Shown here piece by piece: positions 1-13,020 of a stretch of DNA of 64,000 nucleotides (its first letter is position 1; every line of letters starts with the position of its first letter). Location: assembly GCF_002078875.1 (NCBI RefSeq), contig NC_034438.1:23186067-23250066 (forward strand). Direction: 5' to 3'. The position numbers and the translations under genes were made by a program. The notes beneath the pieces are model-generated. The model was given only the letters and a program-made list of their open reading frames with translations, was not told the DNA's origin and did no database searches. Origin of the DNA: Numida meleagris (Eukaryota > Chordata > Aves > Galliformes > Numididae).

Positions 1-868
1 CCATGTTTCTCAGGAATAAATAACTCGTTTTATTACAGTAAATCTATTCATAGTCTGAGGATTATTAGTTAAATTCAATGTTTTTCTTACTTTGAGCAGT
101 ACTTCACATGAAACAGATACTTTCTTAGAATGCCACAGTCACGTGCTGTAAAGAACTGGAAAATTTTAAAAAGCACAAAGGACAGAGTACCAGAAATTTC
201 ACCAAACGGGAAAAATACAGTTCTGTTTTGGGACCCTTTCAGGAAGCCACATTCCTCAAGAGATCCCAATTCAAGTAAGTTAAGACCACAGTATGTATCC
301 TTCAAATTGTTGTGGTTTATCCCAGCAGGTGGTTGAGCACCACACAGTCCTTCACTCACTTCCCCCTTTCCCAGTGGGATGGAGAAGAGAATCAATTAAA
401 AAAAAAAGTAGAATTCATGGGTTGAGGTAAAACTGCTTACTAAGACAGAGAAAAGGTTAATAATTATGGCATATATATATATAAACACATATAGCAAATA
501 ATGCACAAGCAATTAAGTCAGTTGTCTCAATTCTGTTCCCTCCCAGCTCCTCGGACCCTTTGCTGAGAATGGCCTTGGCTCTATACAACACTGCTTAGCA
601 GACAACTATAATCATTGGTCTGTAATCAACATTGTTTTTCTCCCAGAACCAGAACATAGCATCATACCAGACACTCTGAAGAAAACAATTCCATCCTAGC
701 TGAAACTAAAACTCAAATACTTTGGAGACTGTATGTCCTTACAGATCTTCCATTATCTCTGGCTAGCCCTTCACATATCTTACATAACTGTTCCAAATGC
801 TGAAAACAATACCTCACAAATCGTACCTAAGAAGTTCAACAGCATACTTAAGAAATAAATGTGCTTAC
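1..868 (-). other. SCAMP1: SCAMP1 intron 2 (partial)
   Basis: This is AT-rich intronic sequence between exon 2 and the left window edge. Besides the solo LTR at 308-713 and a short (AT)n tract near 470-484, nothing recognisable was seen. No exon 3 coding match was found. Confidence 0.8.
308..713 (-). mobile_element. Solo ERV LTR with CAAAT target duplication
   Basis: This 406-bp element is inserted in SCAMP1 intron 2. On the minus strand its first 15 bases align base for base with the start of a common avian retroviral LTR (TG-T-rich start, then GTTTCAGC), with the first T changed to A. Its other end reads TGTTGTGGTTTATCCCAGCA on the plus strand, the reverse of the usual LTR terminus. The 5-bp sequence CAAAT flanks both sides (303-307 and 714-718), a clean target-site duplication. 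No internal retroviral genes are adjacent, so it is a recombined solo LTR. The 5-bp duplication and end sequence suggest an ERVL-type family; the family name is inferred from memory. Confidence 0.85.
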
Positions 869-946
869 TGTTCTCGAATCAGAGAAAGGATTGTACTCAT
901 CTAGTCCAGGGGGAACATTTCTTGTCACCTGTGTAACCGAAGGATC
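869..946 (-). CDS. SCAMP1: SCAMP1 coding exon 2
   Basis: This 78-base exon encodes residues 20-45 of secretory carrier membrane protein 1, a four-pass protein of post-Golgi recycling vesicles and the plasma membrane. The translation starts [10 protein letters not shown] and ends in a YNPFSDSRT stretch, matching the cytosolic N-terminus of vertebrate SCAMP1 residue for residue as I remember it. It carries the third NPF motif (residues 38-40), a type that binds EH-domain endocytic proteins. On the minus strand an acceptor (TCTTCTAG) precedes base 946 and a GTAAGC donor follows base 869. Both junctions are phase 0, as in the known gene, and join cleanly to exon 1. Exon 3 (the PPPGGVK segment) is not seen in 1-868, so the gene continues off the left edge. 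Confidence 0.95.
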
Positions 947-2930
947 CTAGAAGACAAGACAATTCTGTAAATGCATGGACGTGTATATAAGCAAAGAAAC
1001 AATGTATCATATCATACAAAATTCAGCTTTCCTTTAACATAAAGCTTGTTTTCACTAAAAAAAAAAAAACAAACCTGTAAATATCCACCTCTTCCACTAA
1101 GCCTGACATGACATCATTCTACCCAGAGCTTCTTACAGATCTAGATTAACACAAACTCCATCTGTCATGCATTTGATTCATAAAGAAAAAAAGTTCTCAA
1201 CAGAGAAGGAAAGAAAACCGTATGCTGCTATTTTGACTGTTGGTCTCCACAACTGTACAACCAACAAAGACCACAACAGAAGAAAGCTTGCTTTAGCTTT
1301 GGGGTTTCCCTACTTAAAAGTCCCTGTAGAACCTCCAAGAGTAGAAGAGCACTTCAGAAAAGTGAAGCTGAGGAAACAATGCTCCACAGTGAAAAAGTAC
1401 CTTTGCTTCAGCTTCTACCTGAACTGGTAGGTTTAAGAAAAAGGCTCTTTTTTTTCCTCCAATCAACTATACAATGAGGAACACAGATTAATATTTAGCT
1501 TTATAAGTTAACTGCAGGAGCTAAACATCTCTGCAGTAGAGACAGGTAGGCTTGGCTCTCTAGAGACGCCCACTTATCAAAGACCAGACTAACTTCATAT
1601 AAATAAAAATTGTACTTACTCCATGTGGTGCTTGGTTCCACCTACAGAACTTCTCTCATTTAAACTAAGGTTTTTGTATCTTCAGATAGTAAGAATGGAT
1701 GAAAGGAGGTAGGTTTTTTGTTTTTGTTTTTTTAAGAAATCTACTTAGTGGTTAGTTTCCATTATGCTTACACAAAAGAAGCTTACAATATTTCATATGT
1801 ATAGCAAATAAATTAAAGTGCTATAGATTTTTACTTATATTGTTTATGTGCACATAAACATTTCCTTATTTTTATTCCAGTTAAACATCAGGAAAGCTAA
1901 AGCTGATTAAGACTGGGAAGAAGATTAAGTATTTATATTTTTGTATTTTACATTATATATTTTTATTTATATTTCCTTTTAAGATAAAAAAAATTTAAGC
2001 CCTCTATATGAAATATTTAATTAAAGAAATACTTAAAGTGTGACTTAATCTACACTGAAGAAAGCATACAAACTACTGAAAAATAAAGTCTAGCTTCTTG
2101 GACGCAGCATCCTCTACAACACTAACCTTGTCTTGACAGCAGCTGCTTAACCTAAAGATGTAGGAACAGCGTTTTCTTAAGTTTATTTATTCACTAGCTG
2201 TAGTTACAGACATTAAAATAAGAGGCAATTTAAAAACTTCACCTATAAAAAGTGTAAGGCAAGAAAAGTACTGCTACAAAAATAAATTATATTGTACGTT
2301 TTAATCTAATTTGTGTGTACATTTACATAAAAACTAGTGTTTCTGTTCACATGAAATGCTACTGCTTTTGGCTAAAGCATATATTTAGCTGCAAAGCAGT
2401 GTTTTAACAATGACTAAACAAGAATCAACCTAAGTGAATAAAAAAATGTTACATGCAATTAAAATCCTCTTTCCTGCATTTGACTTATACAATAATTAGC
2501 GATTTTAATAACGCAATCCTGGTGACAATCTCCCCAACAAGTTTGACACATTTTTAGTTTTCATCTTAGACTTGAATGCACTGCTTCAACTAAAATCTCA
2601 TGAGGTCTTGCATGAACTAACAGAGTAACTTCGTGTAACATGTCCTTTCGTTAAGAGACTGGCACAAAATACTGTGCAGCTGAATAACAAAAACAAGGGA
2701 GAATACATGGGGGAGAACATTTGTTACCAAAATTTGGCAACATATCATTTGAAGCATTCAATTAAAAGACAAAAATAAGAAAAATGAAATCTGACACCTG
2801 AACATCAATTTACTGGACTTGCTATTGCAAGATCTGTATGGAAGATCTTAAAGTGAATACAACTAAGGCAACATCATAATTCAATACACAAGATTGTAGA
2901 AAGTTTTATACATCTGAAAACTATTATTTT
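947..2930 (-). other. SCAMP1: SCAMP1 intron 1, 5'-distal unique part
   Basis: This is AT-rich intron without recognised repeats or exons. An 87-codon open frame at 1167-1430 on the plus strand has no recognised motif and ordinary intronic composition, so it is not called. Confidence 0.6.
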
Positions 2931-2934
2931 ACTC

Positions 2935-3465
2935 AGGTGGGTTGACCAAAGCACGCAGTTAAGTCCCCACCCAGTTGCTCACTCCTTCCCCACAGTGATG
3001 GCAGAGACACCAGACAGACGAAAGCAACTTGTCAGTGTCAAGGTAGGGAGTAAATGAGAGAAGGAGGAGAGAAAAAAAAACCAAAAACACACAAATGATG
3101 CAAAAGGGCAACCACTCATCATCCTTAACCAGCAGTGGGATACCCAGCTGTCTCTGAGTAATTGTTATTTTGGATTCCTTTCCATATGTGACTGGTGAAC
3201 ATGATGATACAGGGTATGGACTATATCTTTTATCAAGCAAGGTCAGTTGCCCTGGCTGTGTCTCCTCCCAGCCTCTTTCCAACACCCCCAGACTCCGCTC
3301 AGCGGAGAGAGAGTAAGAAACAGAAGGCCATGGTGCTGTGCAAGCACTGTTCAGCAGCATCAAAAACACTAGTATGTTAACAGCACTGTTTTGGTCCCAG
3401 ATATAAAACACAGCACCAGACAGATTGCTATGAAAGCTAACTCTACTGCAGCCAGAACCAGAACA
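2935..3465 (-). mobile_element. Solo ERV LTR in SCAMP1 intron 1
   Basis: Read from 3465 leftward, it begins TGTTCTGGTTCTGGCTGCAG and continues into a TAGAGTTAGC block, matching the start of the same avian LTR family as 308-713. The plus-strand left end (GTGGGTTGACC, then a G/C-rich block) matches the other terminus in a degraded form. No clean target duplication could be seen, so the left boundary is approximate (2931-2938). It is older-looking than the other LTRs here. Confidence 0.7.
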
Positions 3466-3517
3466 CTTATTCTAGCCTTTAAATGGAATGAATCCTAATA
3501 GCATAATGTGTCCTAAC

Positions 3518-4162
3518 CACAGAAGGGCTTAGGCTGGAGAGGACATTAAAGATCACCCCAGGTCCAACCCTCATGCCATGGGCAGGGTTGCCAACAACCA
3601 GATCCAGCTGGCCTTGAACACCTGCAGGGATGGGGCATCCACAGTTCCTCTGGGCAACCCATTCCAGTGTCTCACCACCCTGAGTAATAAAACCTCCTCT
3701 TAATATCTAATGTAAATTTCCCTACTTTTAGTTAAAACTATTCCCCCTTGTCCTATCACTATCAGTGAATGTAAAGTTGCTCTCTCTCCTATTTATGAGC
3801 TCCCTGCAAGTACTGGAAGGCTACAATGAGGTCTCTCCAGGCCTTTCTTTTCTTCCAACTCAATAAGCATAGCTCCCTCAACCTTTCTTTGTAGGAAACA
3901 TGCTCCAGCCCCTCATGGCCTCTTCTGGACCCACTCCAATAGCTCTATGTCTTTCTTGTTCTGAGGGCCTGGACAGGGTACTCCAGATGGGGCCTCATAA
4001 AGGCAGAGCAGAAGGGACCTCCCCCTCCCTGCTGGCCACCTGTCTTCTGATGCAGCCCAGGATACTGTTGGCCTTCCAGGCTACAAGTGCACACCGCTGG
4101 CTCTCATCAAACTTCTCATCCACCACAACCACCAACTCCTCCTCCACTGGACTTTCACTCAT
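3518..4162 (-). mobile_element. CR1 LINE 3' fragment
   Basis: This is a 5'-truncated CR1 copy whose 3' end lies at the left. Diagnostic stretches are the GATGGGGCATCCAC block, the TTCCCCCTTGTCCTATCAC block and the GCAGCCCAGGATACTGTTGG block, all typical of the antisense CR1 ORF2 C-terminus and 3' end. The frame is broken by many stops. Confidence 0.9.
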
Positions 4163-4171
4163 GCTTTTAGT

Positions 4172-4240
4172 AGAATCATAGAATTGCTCAGGTTGGAAAA
4201 GACCTTAGAGATCACCAAGTCCAACCGCAATGTAGTATGG
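4172..4240 (-). mobile_element. Second short CR1 3' tail
   Basis: AATCATAGAATTGCTCAGG followed by GTTGGAAAAGACCTTAGAGA is the antisense CR1 3' terminus. It directly abuts the 5' end of the preceding CR1 fragment and has the same orientation. Only about 70 bases remain. Confidence 0.85.
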
Positions 4241-6920
4241 TACTTCTTCAACAAATGCTCTCAAATCATTGCCTCTTCTAACATTCCAGAGTAGATACAG
4301 ATGAAAACTATTGATAGCTAGCCATCAGCCATGAACAGGAAATCAGAATTATTAAACTCAAACAGCAACTTGATTTAGTTGCTTCAAAAGCACATTTCAA
4401 CACTCCTGTGATTCATCAGTGCGTTCATTACTAACCAAATAACTCAGTCTTAACTAGAATATCACAGACTCTTGAGACAGTCACTGTACAGTAGCAGATT
4501 TCCAAAAAACAGGAAAGAGTAGACACATCAAATTTTGAAAGGCTGTGTACATTTACAAATAAGATATGCAAACAATAAATGTCTGATGAAAGAAAGCCTT
4601 TCTTCTCCAAGTGTTTCAGAGATGAATGGGGAAAAAACTCTTAGATCTCTTGACACTGATTGTGATATTCTAACACTGATTTATAAGAATGACAGGAAAT
4701 CCATGCTCACTGAACTAAACAAGCTTACTAGATCAAGTGTCTTAGTTCTAGAAATAAGTTGTATGCATAAACACACAGCAAGCATAGCAAGAAGTCCCCC
4801 AGCAGAAGCCCATTCTGCTTTTAGAACTAACAATTGCTGTACTTCTGCCAGATATTGCCATTGTTTGCAAAATTAACAACAGCTCTGAAAAAAAAAAAAA
4901 ACAATGACCCACAGGACCTTCAACATCAGCTCCATGTAAGAAAAGTTCTCTCACATAGTAAAAAACCTGCAAAAGTTATTGCGGTTCTATTGAAATACAC
5001 AAACTGAATACCATCATGTCAAGTTTCTGCTCTCAGAAAACCTCAGACTGGACTTCAGTACAAGTTCTTGGCCTGGTCTCTCTCACACGCAGGAAGACAC
5101 AAGGAGAAGTAAACCAGAGATTACAGTGAAAAATACCATAATGACACAGTTGAAGGAGGCAATTACTATCATGGAGATCTGGCTCTCCCCTATACTAATT
5201 CACTGAAATATTCTGTAATGCTAGGAAAACCAGCCTCAATGGAGAGGAACAAGTTCATCATAGCCTGGTCGTTCAAGTGAAAGCTACTGGACTTCAAGTT
5301 GTTCAGAACATTTACCATGCAGTGAAGTACTGCTGCCAACAAGAGCTACATTTCCTGTTTCAAAACAGTACTTAGAATACTCTGAAAAGATTAGACCTGA
5401 CAGTCCAGAGAACTTACTGTGCACCTTCTCAACTTACACTCATTACATCTCACTTTAAAAGGAGAGCAAATGCCTATTCATCTGGATGCAGTGAGAAAAA
5501 CCCGTGAAACACTCATGCTCATTGCTGCCTAGTAGTAAAACATTTAACTTAGCAGAGTTTGAATAATGAACAGGGAACGTGAATTACCGATGCCTGCTGA
5601 ACACAACATTGGAATGAAGTGATATTTAAATGAAAGCTATCAAATCTATACAAGACGTGTATCCTCTTGGTTTAAGAAGTTAGAACCACAATACTCTACA
5701 TAAACAAGTGAATCTAGACTAACATAACTCGCTTTCCGTATTTAGTATTCTACCTGGATAATTACATTAAATGCATTATTTAAGCTATTCTTGTTTGCTA
5801 ATAATGAGGAATAGAAAAAAGCCCCAAAGAAAAGCTCCACTAGGTGATAATACACAGGCACAGATGAAAAACAACAGCATGACTGGAACCACCAAGCATC
5901 CAGAGACCTCGAACACATGCTGCATGATTTACATGGTAAAAACTAGGTGACCCCTAAAAGATGTAGAATTTCTGGGACAGTCTTTAAATATCCAATGGCA
6001 GTCCCTAATAGGGCAACTACAGAATGCTTAGTCAGTCTGAGGGGGATATATTCTGGTGGATTTCTCCCCAGAAATGGACCAGCCCTTGCACTGACTCCTT
6101 GCCACAGCCCAATTTTCCTCAGACACTCAGCCCGTCCCAGCCCCTGCTACTTACAGAACAGATGCCAACAATTCCCATCGTGCTTACCCAGCTCACTGTT
6201 CCCTCTTTCCACTTAACACTTCTTTCACTAGTCTTATCTCACCCAAGCTCCCAAGTGCAGCACCCTGATTTTCTGATTTTTTTCTTTAACTATTAGTCAC
6301 ACCAACCAAGAAGCACAATTTAAGAACAGACTGTTTTCCATACATACTGGTCACATACAAACACTTCAGATTATATTTTCAAGATCTGAATTAGCTTGGA
6401 ATACTGGTACAGCCCAATTAACCTTTTCCATCTTAACTTTCACTTATTTCTTGTAGTCTCTTTCCCACAATATCAATCTGAAAAGCAAAGATTAGAATTA
6501 CTTTATTTGTGTCACTAGGAGTCAGGTATAAACAGCACCCCAATACTTACATTAAGAATGCAAAATCAGAAAAAAACAATGCATCTGTAATTCACATTTG
6601 CAAGACTACCTACAGGATTGTTAAAAATGTCTCCTGCGCTCGCTTAACAAATTACACTCATATATCCAGTTAGCACAAAGGGCATAATAAAAAAGGGTAT
6701 ATAAAACCACCTATTTACAAATTTAGGGGGAAAAAAAAGAAAAGGAGGTAGCCTAAGCCACCCCCTACCCTTCATCAGGGAGCATGTGGCTGAAATGGGG
6801 TAGAAGAATTCATTCTATACAAGTTTTTACAGCTTTTTAAAAACCAAATTAAAGAGAATAGAGACCTCTGTTGTCTAGGAGACAAAAACTAGTCATCTGC
6901 TACAATTTTCATTAATACAT
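4241..6920 (-). other. SCAMP1: SCAMP1 intron 1, no recognised element
   Basis: AT-rich intron. I see no exon, RNA gene or named repeat. A mildly C-rich patch at 6060-6250 gives overlapping short open frames but no recognisable protein. Confidence 0.55.
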
Positions 6921-7161
6921 CACAGATGAACAAATTAAAAGACTCAAACTACTTACTAAATGTAATGATTCTTTGTATTACTGTTCACTGGGAACAGCTC
7001 CAGCATTGTTCCACCATGAGTAAGATGCTCTGATAGCTTACCACAGATTAACAAATTAAAGACTCGAGAACTAGATATTAGATGTAATGACTCTGTGTTA
7101 CTGCTCTCTGGGAATGGCTCCAGCACTGTTTCACCACAAGTAAGATGCTCAGATAGTGTAC
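6921..7161. repeat. Diverged 120-bp tandem duplication
   Basis: Two head-to-tail units lie at 6921-7041 and 7042-7161. Each starts CACAGATxAACAAATTAAA and contains a TGTAATGA block, a CTGGGAA-GGCTCCAGCA block and a TAAGATGCTC block at matching positions. The copies differ by scattered substitutions and small indels, so the duplication is old. The unit matches no repeat family I know. Confidence 0.85.
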
Positions 7162-10100
7162 AACATTAAAATGTTCTGAAAAATGTTACCAGCTAAATTT
7201 ATTTTGCTATTTGTGACTTCAATTTCCTTTAAGGGGGCCAGCTGAGTAGAGAACTAGGAGTTCTCCATCCTGTAATGTGTACTTCAAATTGTTTGAAAAA
7301 TAAAATAGAAACTAACAATGCATTTGAAGAGGCATACTTCAGCTGCCTTCTTCCCCCCTTAATGGAACTAAGTAAGTGACAGTGACGTTAAGCACTCTAG
7401 ACATCAACATTTGATTTGGTTCAGTACGCTTTGATTCCAAGAACTGGCAAGGAAGTAAAAACAACATCTCACTGCAGAGGTCAAGAAACAGAGCAAATAA
7501 ACACTCGTTCTGAAACACTGATTTGGATAGGGATTATAAAGGTTTCACAACACATCAGCAACTCAAAACAATAATTTCAAATTAAAATTGTGTAACTTAT
7601 GTAGAGAATTATAACAGGCATAACTGCATAAAATACTTTTATTAGGAATAGACAACTACTTCTAAAGCAAGGTAGGAAGGTAAATCTTTAACAGTAGTTG
7701 ACAAGTGGAAGTAATTAAGACAACTAAATTTCTTTCATGCCTTAGATCGTGTTACCAGGAGTGCGGCACATCAAAACAATATAATAACCATGTTGTTTGG
7801 GAGAACAGATAACACTAGAATGCTGCATTTGGAAGTGACAGCTTTTTTATTTTCTCAATATACACAGGATTCATAGGACAATACTGAAAAGATATCCAAG
7901 TAAACTGACAGAAGTACAACTGTTTAGCTTTCGAGAAAAAAAAAAGAAACCAAGGATAAAGTAATAGACTTGGAAAGCAGAAGTGGACTTTCAAAGAGGA
8001 TTAAGTATTTTTCATGCATGAAGTCAGAGCAAGAAAACAATTCATCAGTAACACAGCTACTTAAGTACAACTAAGGAATAACAAGCAGCTGTATGCAATT
8101 CTAGAAATTTTCATTTTTGGCTTAGGTTCAAGGGAAAAGGATGATCTGTTAATGACTAAAGTGGTTTCGATCCATGCAGAGAAAACAGTTTTCTTCACAA
8201 AAAACTTTTAGAAGATGATAGGATTGATATCTTTCACCTTCCTCTAAGACACTAGTCACTGGCTACCTTATAGCTCTACCACCATATCATTTTTGTCCTT
8301 TGCTTCAAGATCCTCAGAAATTATTTCAACCTCCCTTCTTTAGTAGACACTGACACCATCCAGCTTTTACTGTGTCAGCTTTTTCAGCATTCACCCATAA
8401 TTGCCTTCACCTAGTTATGCGTTTTCCCCTTTGCCTTTGTCCTTGGAAGGAGGTTCCAAGAGAACAAAAGAGATACAGCCCCAATTTTATCCTTCTAACT
8501 ACTTAACATGGTCAGCAAAGACATTACACCTTCAAAAAACCTGACCCTGTGCAGACTAGAAGCTGAATCCAGATTGGTGAATCCACTCTGGGGAAATCAT
8601 GAGTGAAGATCAACAAGTCTTACAGAATCAACCCTAGCCAATTAGGATTTCTTAGCCCTACCACTCCCACTGAAAGCTTCCGTATTTCAGCTCCCAAAAT
8701 TAGAACCCTTCACTATTTTAGACTAAATTTACTACTGATCAATTTCAATTGATGTAATTCAGTATGAGTTTTCAATCTCCATTAGGTCTTCTCTATCATG
8801 ACTGTGTCCCCAAACTACCCTACAGTCTGTGTTTTAATGCATGAAACTTATTTCAATACAAGCTCTCAATCAGTTATCACAGATTATTTCCTATACCCAC
8901 TACATATTTGTCTTTTCTAAATGTATATAATACTAACTATAACCATTCTGTTAAGAATCCTTCCTGAGTTTTGTTCAACTCCTGCTCTCTGCTGAGTACT
9001 TCCTAAGATTACATGACTGGCTCTGAAAACTAGGCAAAAAAAAACGCTGCAGAAAAAAAAAAAGCCTGAAACTATCTTCACTGGCCTGAGAGTTTTAGGA
9101 CTTCTTGATCAAGAAGAAAACTATGTACCTCACTCTTCATAAAGGAATAAGTTCTCCAGAGCAATTAAACCTGCTGCTCCTTCAGTTGAAAATCTCTCTA
9201 TGATATTCTTTGCTTCCAATGAGCACTCTTGGAGAGAGATTTGACAGGGCTTACTTTTTGAGAAAAGGAAGAAAAGTGTATTTGGCTAGCAGTGGATATC
9301 AGTGTTTTTCTCCTCCTATGTTAACTGCTGGTTCTGTGCTTTTACGCAAGGAACCAGCCTTTGGAAAATAATATAAGTGTTTTTAAGTCCAATAATACTG
9401 TCCATATTCTGGCAGATTAAGAATCTGAAATTTCAATTTGTACATGTTCAGTAAAAACTTCATGTAAATCAAACAGCTAAACTCCACAGAGACTTTCTCA
9501 TTGTTCATGCCACAACAAGCTGTACAAGTTTCAAGAAGCTATTCATACTCTGATGCAGTGCAAAATACTGCTGGTTCTTTATGCTGTGTCCCTCCCTTCA
9601 TCATTGTAAACCCAAGGCAGATTAAAGTTATAGGAATTTCACAAGTGGTAACTCAAATCTTTGCATGTTTTACTGTCCTAATAGTAGGAACTGTTTATGT
9701 TCAACAGTACAAAGGAATCCTTAAAATATATTGTTGTTGTTGCAAGACATTATCTGTGATTAAAAACCACTTACTATGAGGAAGAACTGCCCTGAAAGGT
9801 TCCACATGTAACACAAGGAAGAATTATTGACAAGTGCAGAAGCAGCCTTTGTTTTGCCTCTAATGAAAGTACACGTAATTGCCAGAACAATCCTTTCAAA
9901 AACTTTTAACGTTCCCATCACTGATCAGCCATTTCCCTCCTAGCCTGTGCCTCTCCCTACCTCTCCTTCTCCAAATGACATTGAAAGATTTTCACTCCAG
10001 AACTACCAGAACACAATTATTAAATAAAATACTGCAGAACTATCCAGCTGTTTTTCTCTCGCTTGGCTCTGAAGCAGTGTGCACCTGGCATCACTCACAG

Positions 10101-11060
10101 CTCAGCTCTGGCAGTGGCAGGTTCCTGCCGGAGCTGGCTCTGAACTGACATGGGGCACTGCTGAGCTCTGCTCACAGAGATTATCCCTACACCTTTCCTG
10201 ATACCAAAACCTTGCCATGCGAGCACAATACAAGCATCACGTCTCTTAGCTGTTCTAAAAACTCGTTCCTTCCTTAGCTATGAAAGGTACAGTATGTTCT
10301 TCTTTGTAACACTGAACTCACTCTACATAGTGCAGAAATAATACATATCTTCGGAAAAATGCAGCTATAACCACTACTGAATATCTATCAAAACACAGCA
10401 GTTCTGAATTATGGTGCAGTAACAGCACTGAGGAAGCGCGCTCTTGAAAACTACTTACTATGTAGGACATTTAAAGGGCACTTTGAATATTATTGAATAT
10501 TAGGGTTCTGATCCTTCAAAAATAATTGAGTTTTCCCTTCCTTCATGCAAGTTTCTTTCACTTTAGCTACACTTCAACAGAAGCTGCCACGTGGAAGCTG
10601 CACAGATAAGTTCTGCTGCAATACAAGGTAGTAGTCATCAATTCTGCAGTGCTTCAGCATCAGACCTTCAGCTCATCCTTCCTGCCAAGCCAGACAGAAG
10701 ATTAATTTGTGCTCATGTGAGTCAGATTAACTGCAATATCCAAATTATCACTGGAACTAGCTCTGTTGTGAAGTTAAGCTCTAGTCTCTGGGGCTAAGTA
10801 TGTGTTAAACTAATCCTGTGACCTCAGTGGGAGCAACTCAGGCATCTAGTGCCATTTTTAGATCTCTTAGAGAATCTCAGACATCTATACAAGAAGGGCA
10901 GTCATGACAGAACCATGGAAAACTTTGAGGAGCAACAACTGGAGGTTAACCAGTGTTTGGATAATGTAGAGAAAGGCAATAGCTGATACAGCTGCTTTAA
11001 ACCAGTCTTAGATTACTTGAGAACTGTAAAGGTCACAATCTGGTAAATAAAGAAAGAATT
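7162..11060 (-). other. SCAMP1: SCAMP1 intron 1, no recognised element
   Basis: AT-rich intron with homopolymer A runs (for example 7935-7945 and 9050-9062). No exon or identifiable transposon was recognised. Short open frames at 9501-9779 and 10591-10797 have no recognisable domains. Confidence 0.5.
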
Positions 11061-11074
11061 GCTTACCCCTTTCC

Positions 11075-11300
11075 AAGGATCAGGGCTCACCAAATACTCC
11101 AAAGGAGAGGATCTCCAAGTAGAGGTGCTTCCCTTGCAGCTGCCAGCCCTTCAATAAGGTTAGGGAGCCAGGCTCCACCCCTTCCAGTAACAAAGGTGAA
11201 TTGCTTCCACCTGTGCTCCCAGGGCTGGCTGTGTTCCTTCACCAGGCACTCAACCACTGGTTCAGGCCGGGACCTAACAGTTCCCATACAGATACCTAAT
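11075..11300 (-). repeat. Unnamed interspersed repeat, copy 1
   Basis: This G+C-richer block shares an ordered series of segments with 30206-30505. They are an ATCTCCA-AG block, GGCTCCACCCCTTC, a CCTGTGCTCCC-type block, and AGGCACTCAACCACTGGTTC (AGGTGCTCAATCACTGGCTC in the other copy). It probably belongs to an avian LTR or similar family. Strand and family are inferred; the termini are approximate. Confidence 0.6.
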
Positions 11301-13020
11301 CCAACCAAAGAAACTGCTTCTGTAATTAACATTATATAATTTTGAAGGTTTCCATGACTGTGGGCTTCCACGCTGTAACTGAACAAGACATACAGTATTC
11401 TGTTCAATCTTCATCCACATCACTTAGCTGTTTCCACCAGGAGGCTACCATTCATATTTAAAATACAAATATATCTTACTTTTCAGTCTTACCTTAATTT
11501 CTATAGTATCAAATATCTGCATCTGCTCAGAGCTCTCATCACAGCAGGGGAAGTGATCCAACTGGATTCATCACAGAACCCCATTTAAGTCCTGATTCCA
11601 CAGGTACTCAGAAGTAACTATTTCACTTGCTTGGACAATTGGGACAGCCCTCCAACCTTCTGCAGCCTGTCAGCCAAGCCACAGAGTTTTGTGAAATTCA
11701 TCTCTATGCTCTTAAAAAAAAAATTCTTCCCTCAGTAGTAGCATTATTCACTTAAAAACCAAACATTTTTATAGTACTCAAGTTGCTCAACTGTTTCACA
11801 GTAAATTAAACTTGCACTGGATTTCAAAACTGCAGTTTCAGAACCTTTGTATTATTTCCCAAGATAAAAGACTATAACCATACCAAATTCTACAACATTA
11901 AAAAAAGCACACCAAGGAAATAATCATACTGGAAAAGATTTAAGCCAATTTTAGAAATTTACCTATGGTTTATCAAAGATTTGTTTCTTATTCGTTTAAT
12001 CTCTTCAAGAATAAACAGTCACAACATCAAGGACATCTAAGCCTTTTCTACATGGTCAGTCCCATGTCAACGCCGAAGACTTGTTCAGTCATCACGGGAC
12101 TGCTGGATGACCTGTTACTTTCAGAGGACCTGAGACTGACCCAAACTTGACTTCCCACCTTGGCCTCAGGTCCACTCCCTCAGCACAGACTTGACTCCAG
12201 GCTGAACAAATACCGCCACTGGACCTACTTTGCTCAGCCTGTCTGGGTTAGGTGGGACTCCACCATTTGTCAGTGAGAATGTTACCAAATGTGAGTTCAT
12301 GTGCTCAAGACAGAAGTACTTCACAGTGAAGGAAATAGCAGAGCTCTCATTAGTCCATTTTCATTCATGATGCTTCAAGTCACACCACATATGTATTTAC
12401 AGTGCTGCTACATCAAATTATAGCAAGATGATCATATCTTCACTTGTATGGTGCATGAGAGCATTTTCTTCCACACGACTTCAATGGGATCACAAGGTTT
12501 TTAACATTAGAATGTTATTCGTCTGCCTGTTTCACCACCCTTTGTCTTTCTACATGAAAGACCTCCTGTTTTGGTTGGTATACCATCCACGGGACAACTA
12601 TTTGTAGAGGAATACTGTGATATCAAAAACACAACAGCCTTTGGGTTCAGTTTGAGGGCTTTTGTTTTTTTAATGTGTTACTCTTTTTAAAAAAGAGATG
12701 TTAGGTGTCTATATATCAAAATCATCGTGTCATGATCAATCCAAGCAAGCAAATACTTGAAATGAGAAATTCTATCTACAGTCTAAATCCCTTTACTTCC
12801 AGGAGATGCCAAAAAAGAAACATAATTTTTGGTTTCCAAAAGAAGTAACTAACCCAAATGCTGAGCATGAGCAAACCAGACGTTTCTGTCTCTATCTTCC
12901 GTTCAACATCAAGCAAGAATCTCTGCTGAAATCTCTTCATTAAAAGGCAAGAGAGCAGTCACAGGAAATTAGTAGGCCACAGACAATTAGCAAAACCAAA
13001 ATGAGAAAGAGAAAGCAGGA
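11301..13020 (-). other. SCAMP1: SCAMP1 intron 1, no recognised element
   Basis: AT-rich intron. The stretch 12050-12260 is richer in G+C and contains short open frames, but neither a domain nor a repeat family was recognised there. Confidence 0.5.

Noticed and set aside
1..868. Search for SCAMP1 exon 3
   Set aside because: No coding match to the proline-rich PPPGG segment with an acceptor was seen on the minus strand.
1167..1430. An 87-codon frame antisense to SCAMP1
   Set aside because: No recognised domain, ordinary intronic base composition, and length within chance for AT-rich DNA.
714..2934. The two same-strand LTRs at 308-713 and 2935-3465 as the ends of one provirus
   Set aside because: The 2.2 kb between them holds SCAMP1 exon 2 and no retroviral reading frames, and the first LTR has its own target duplication, so they are independent solo LTRs.
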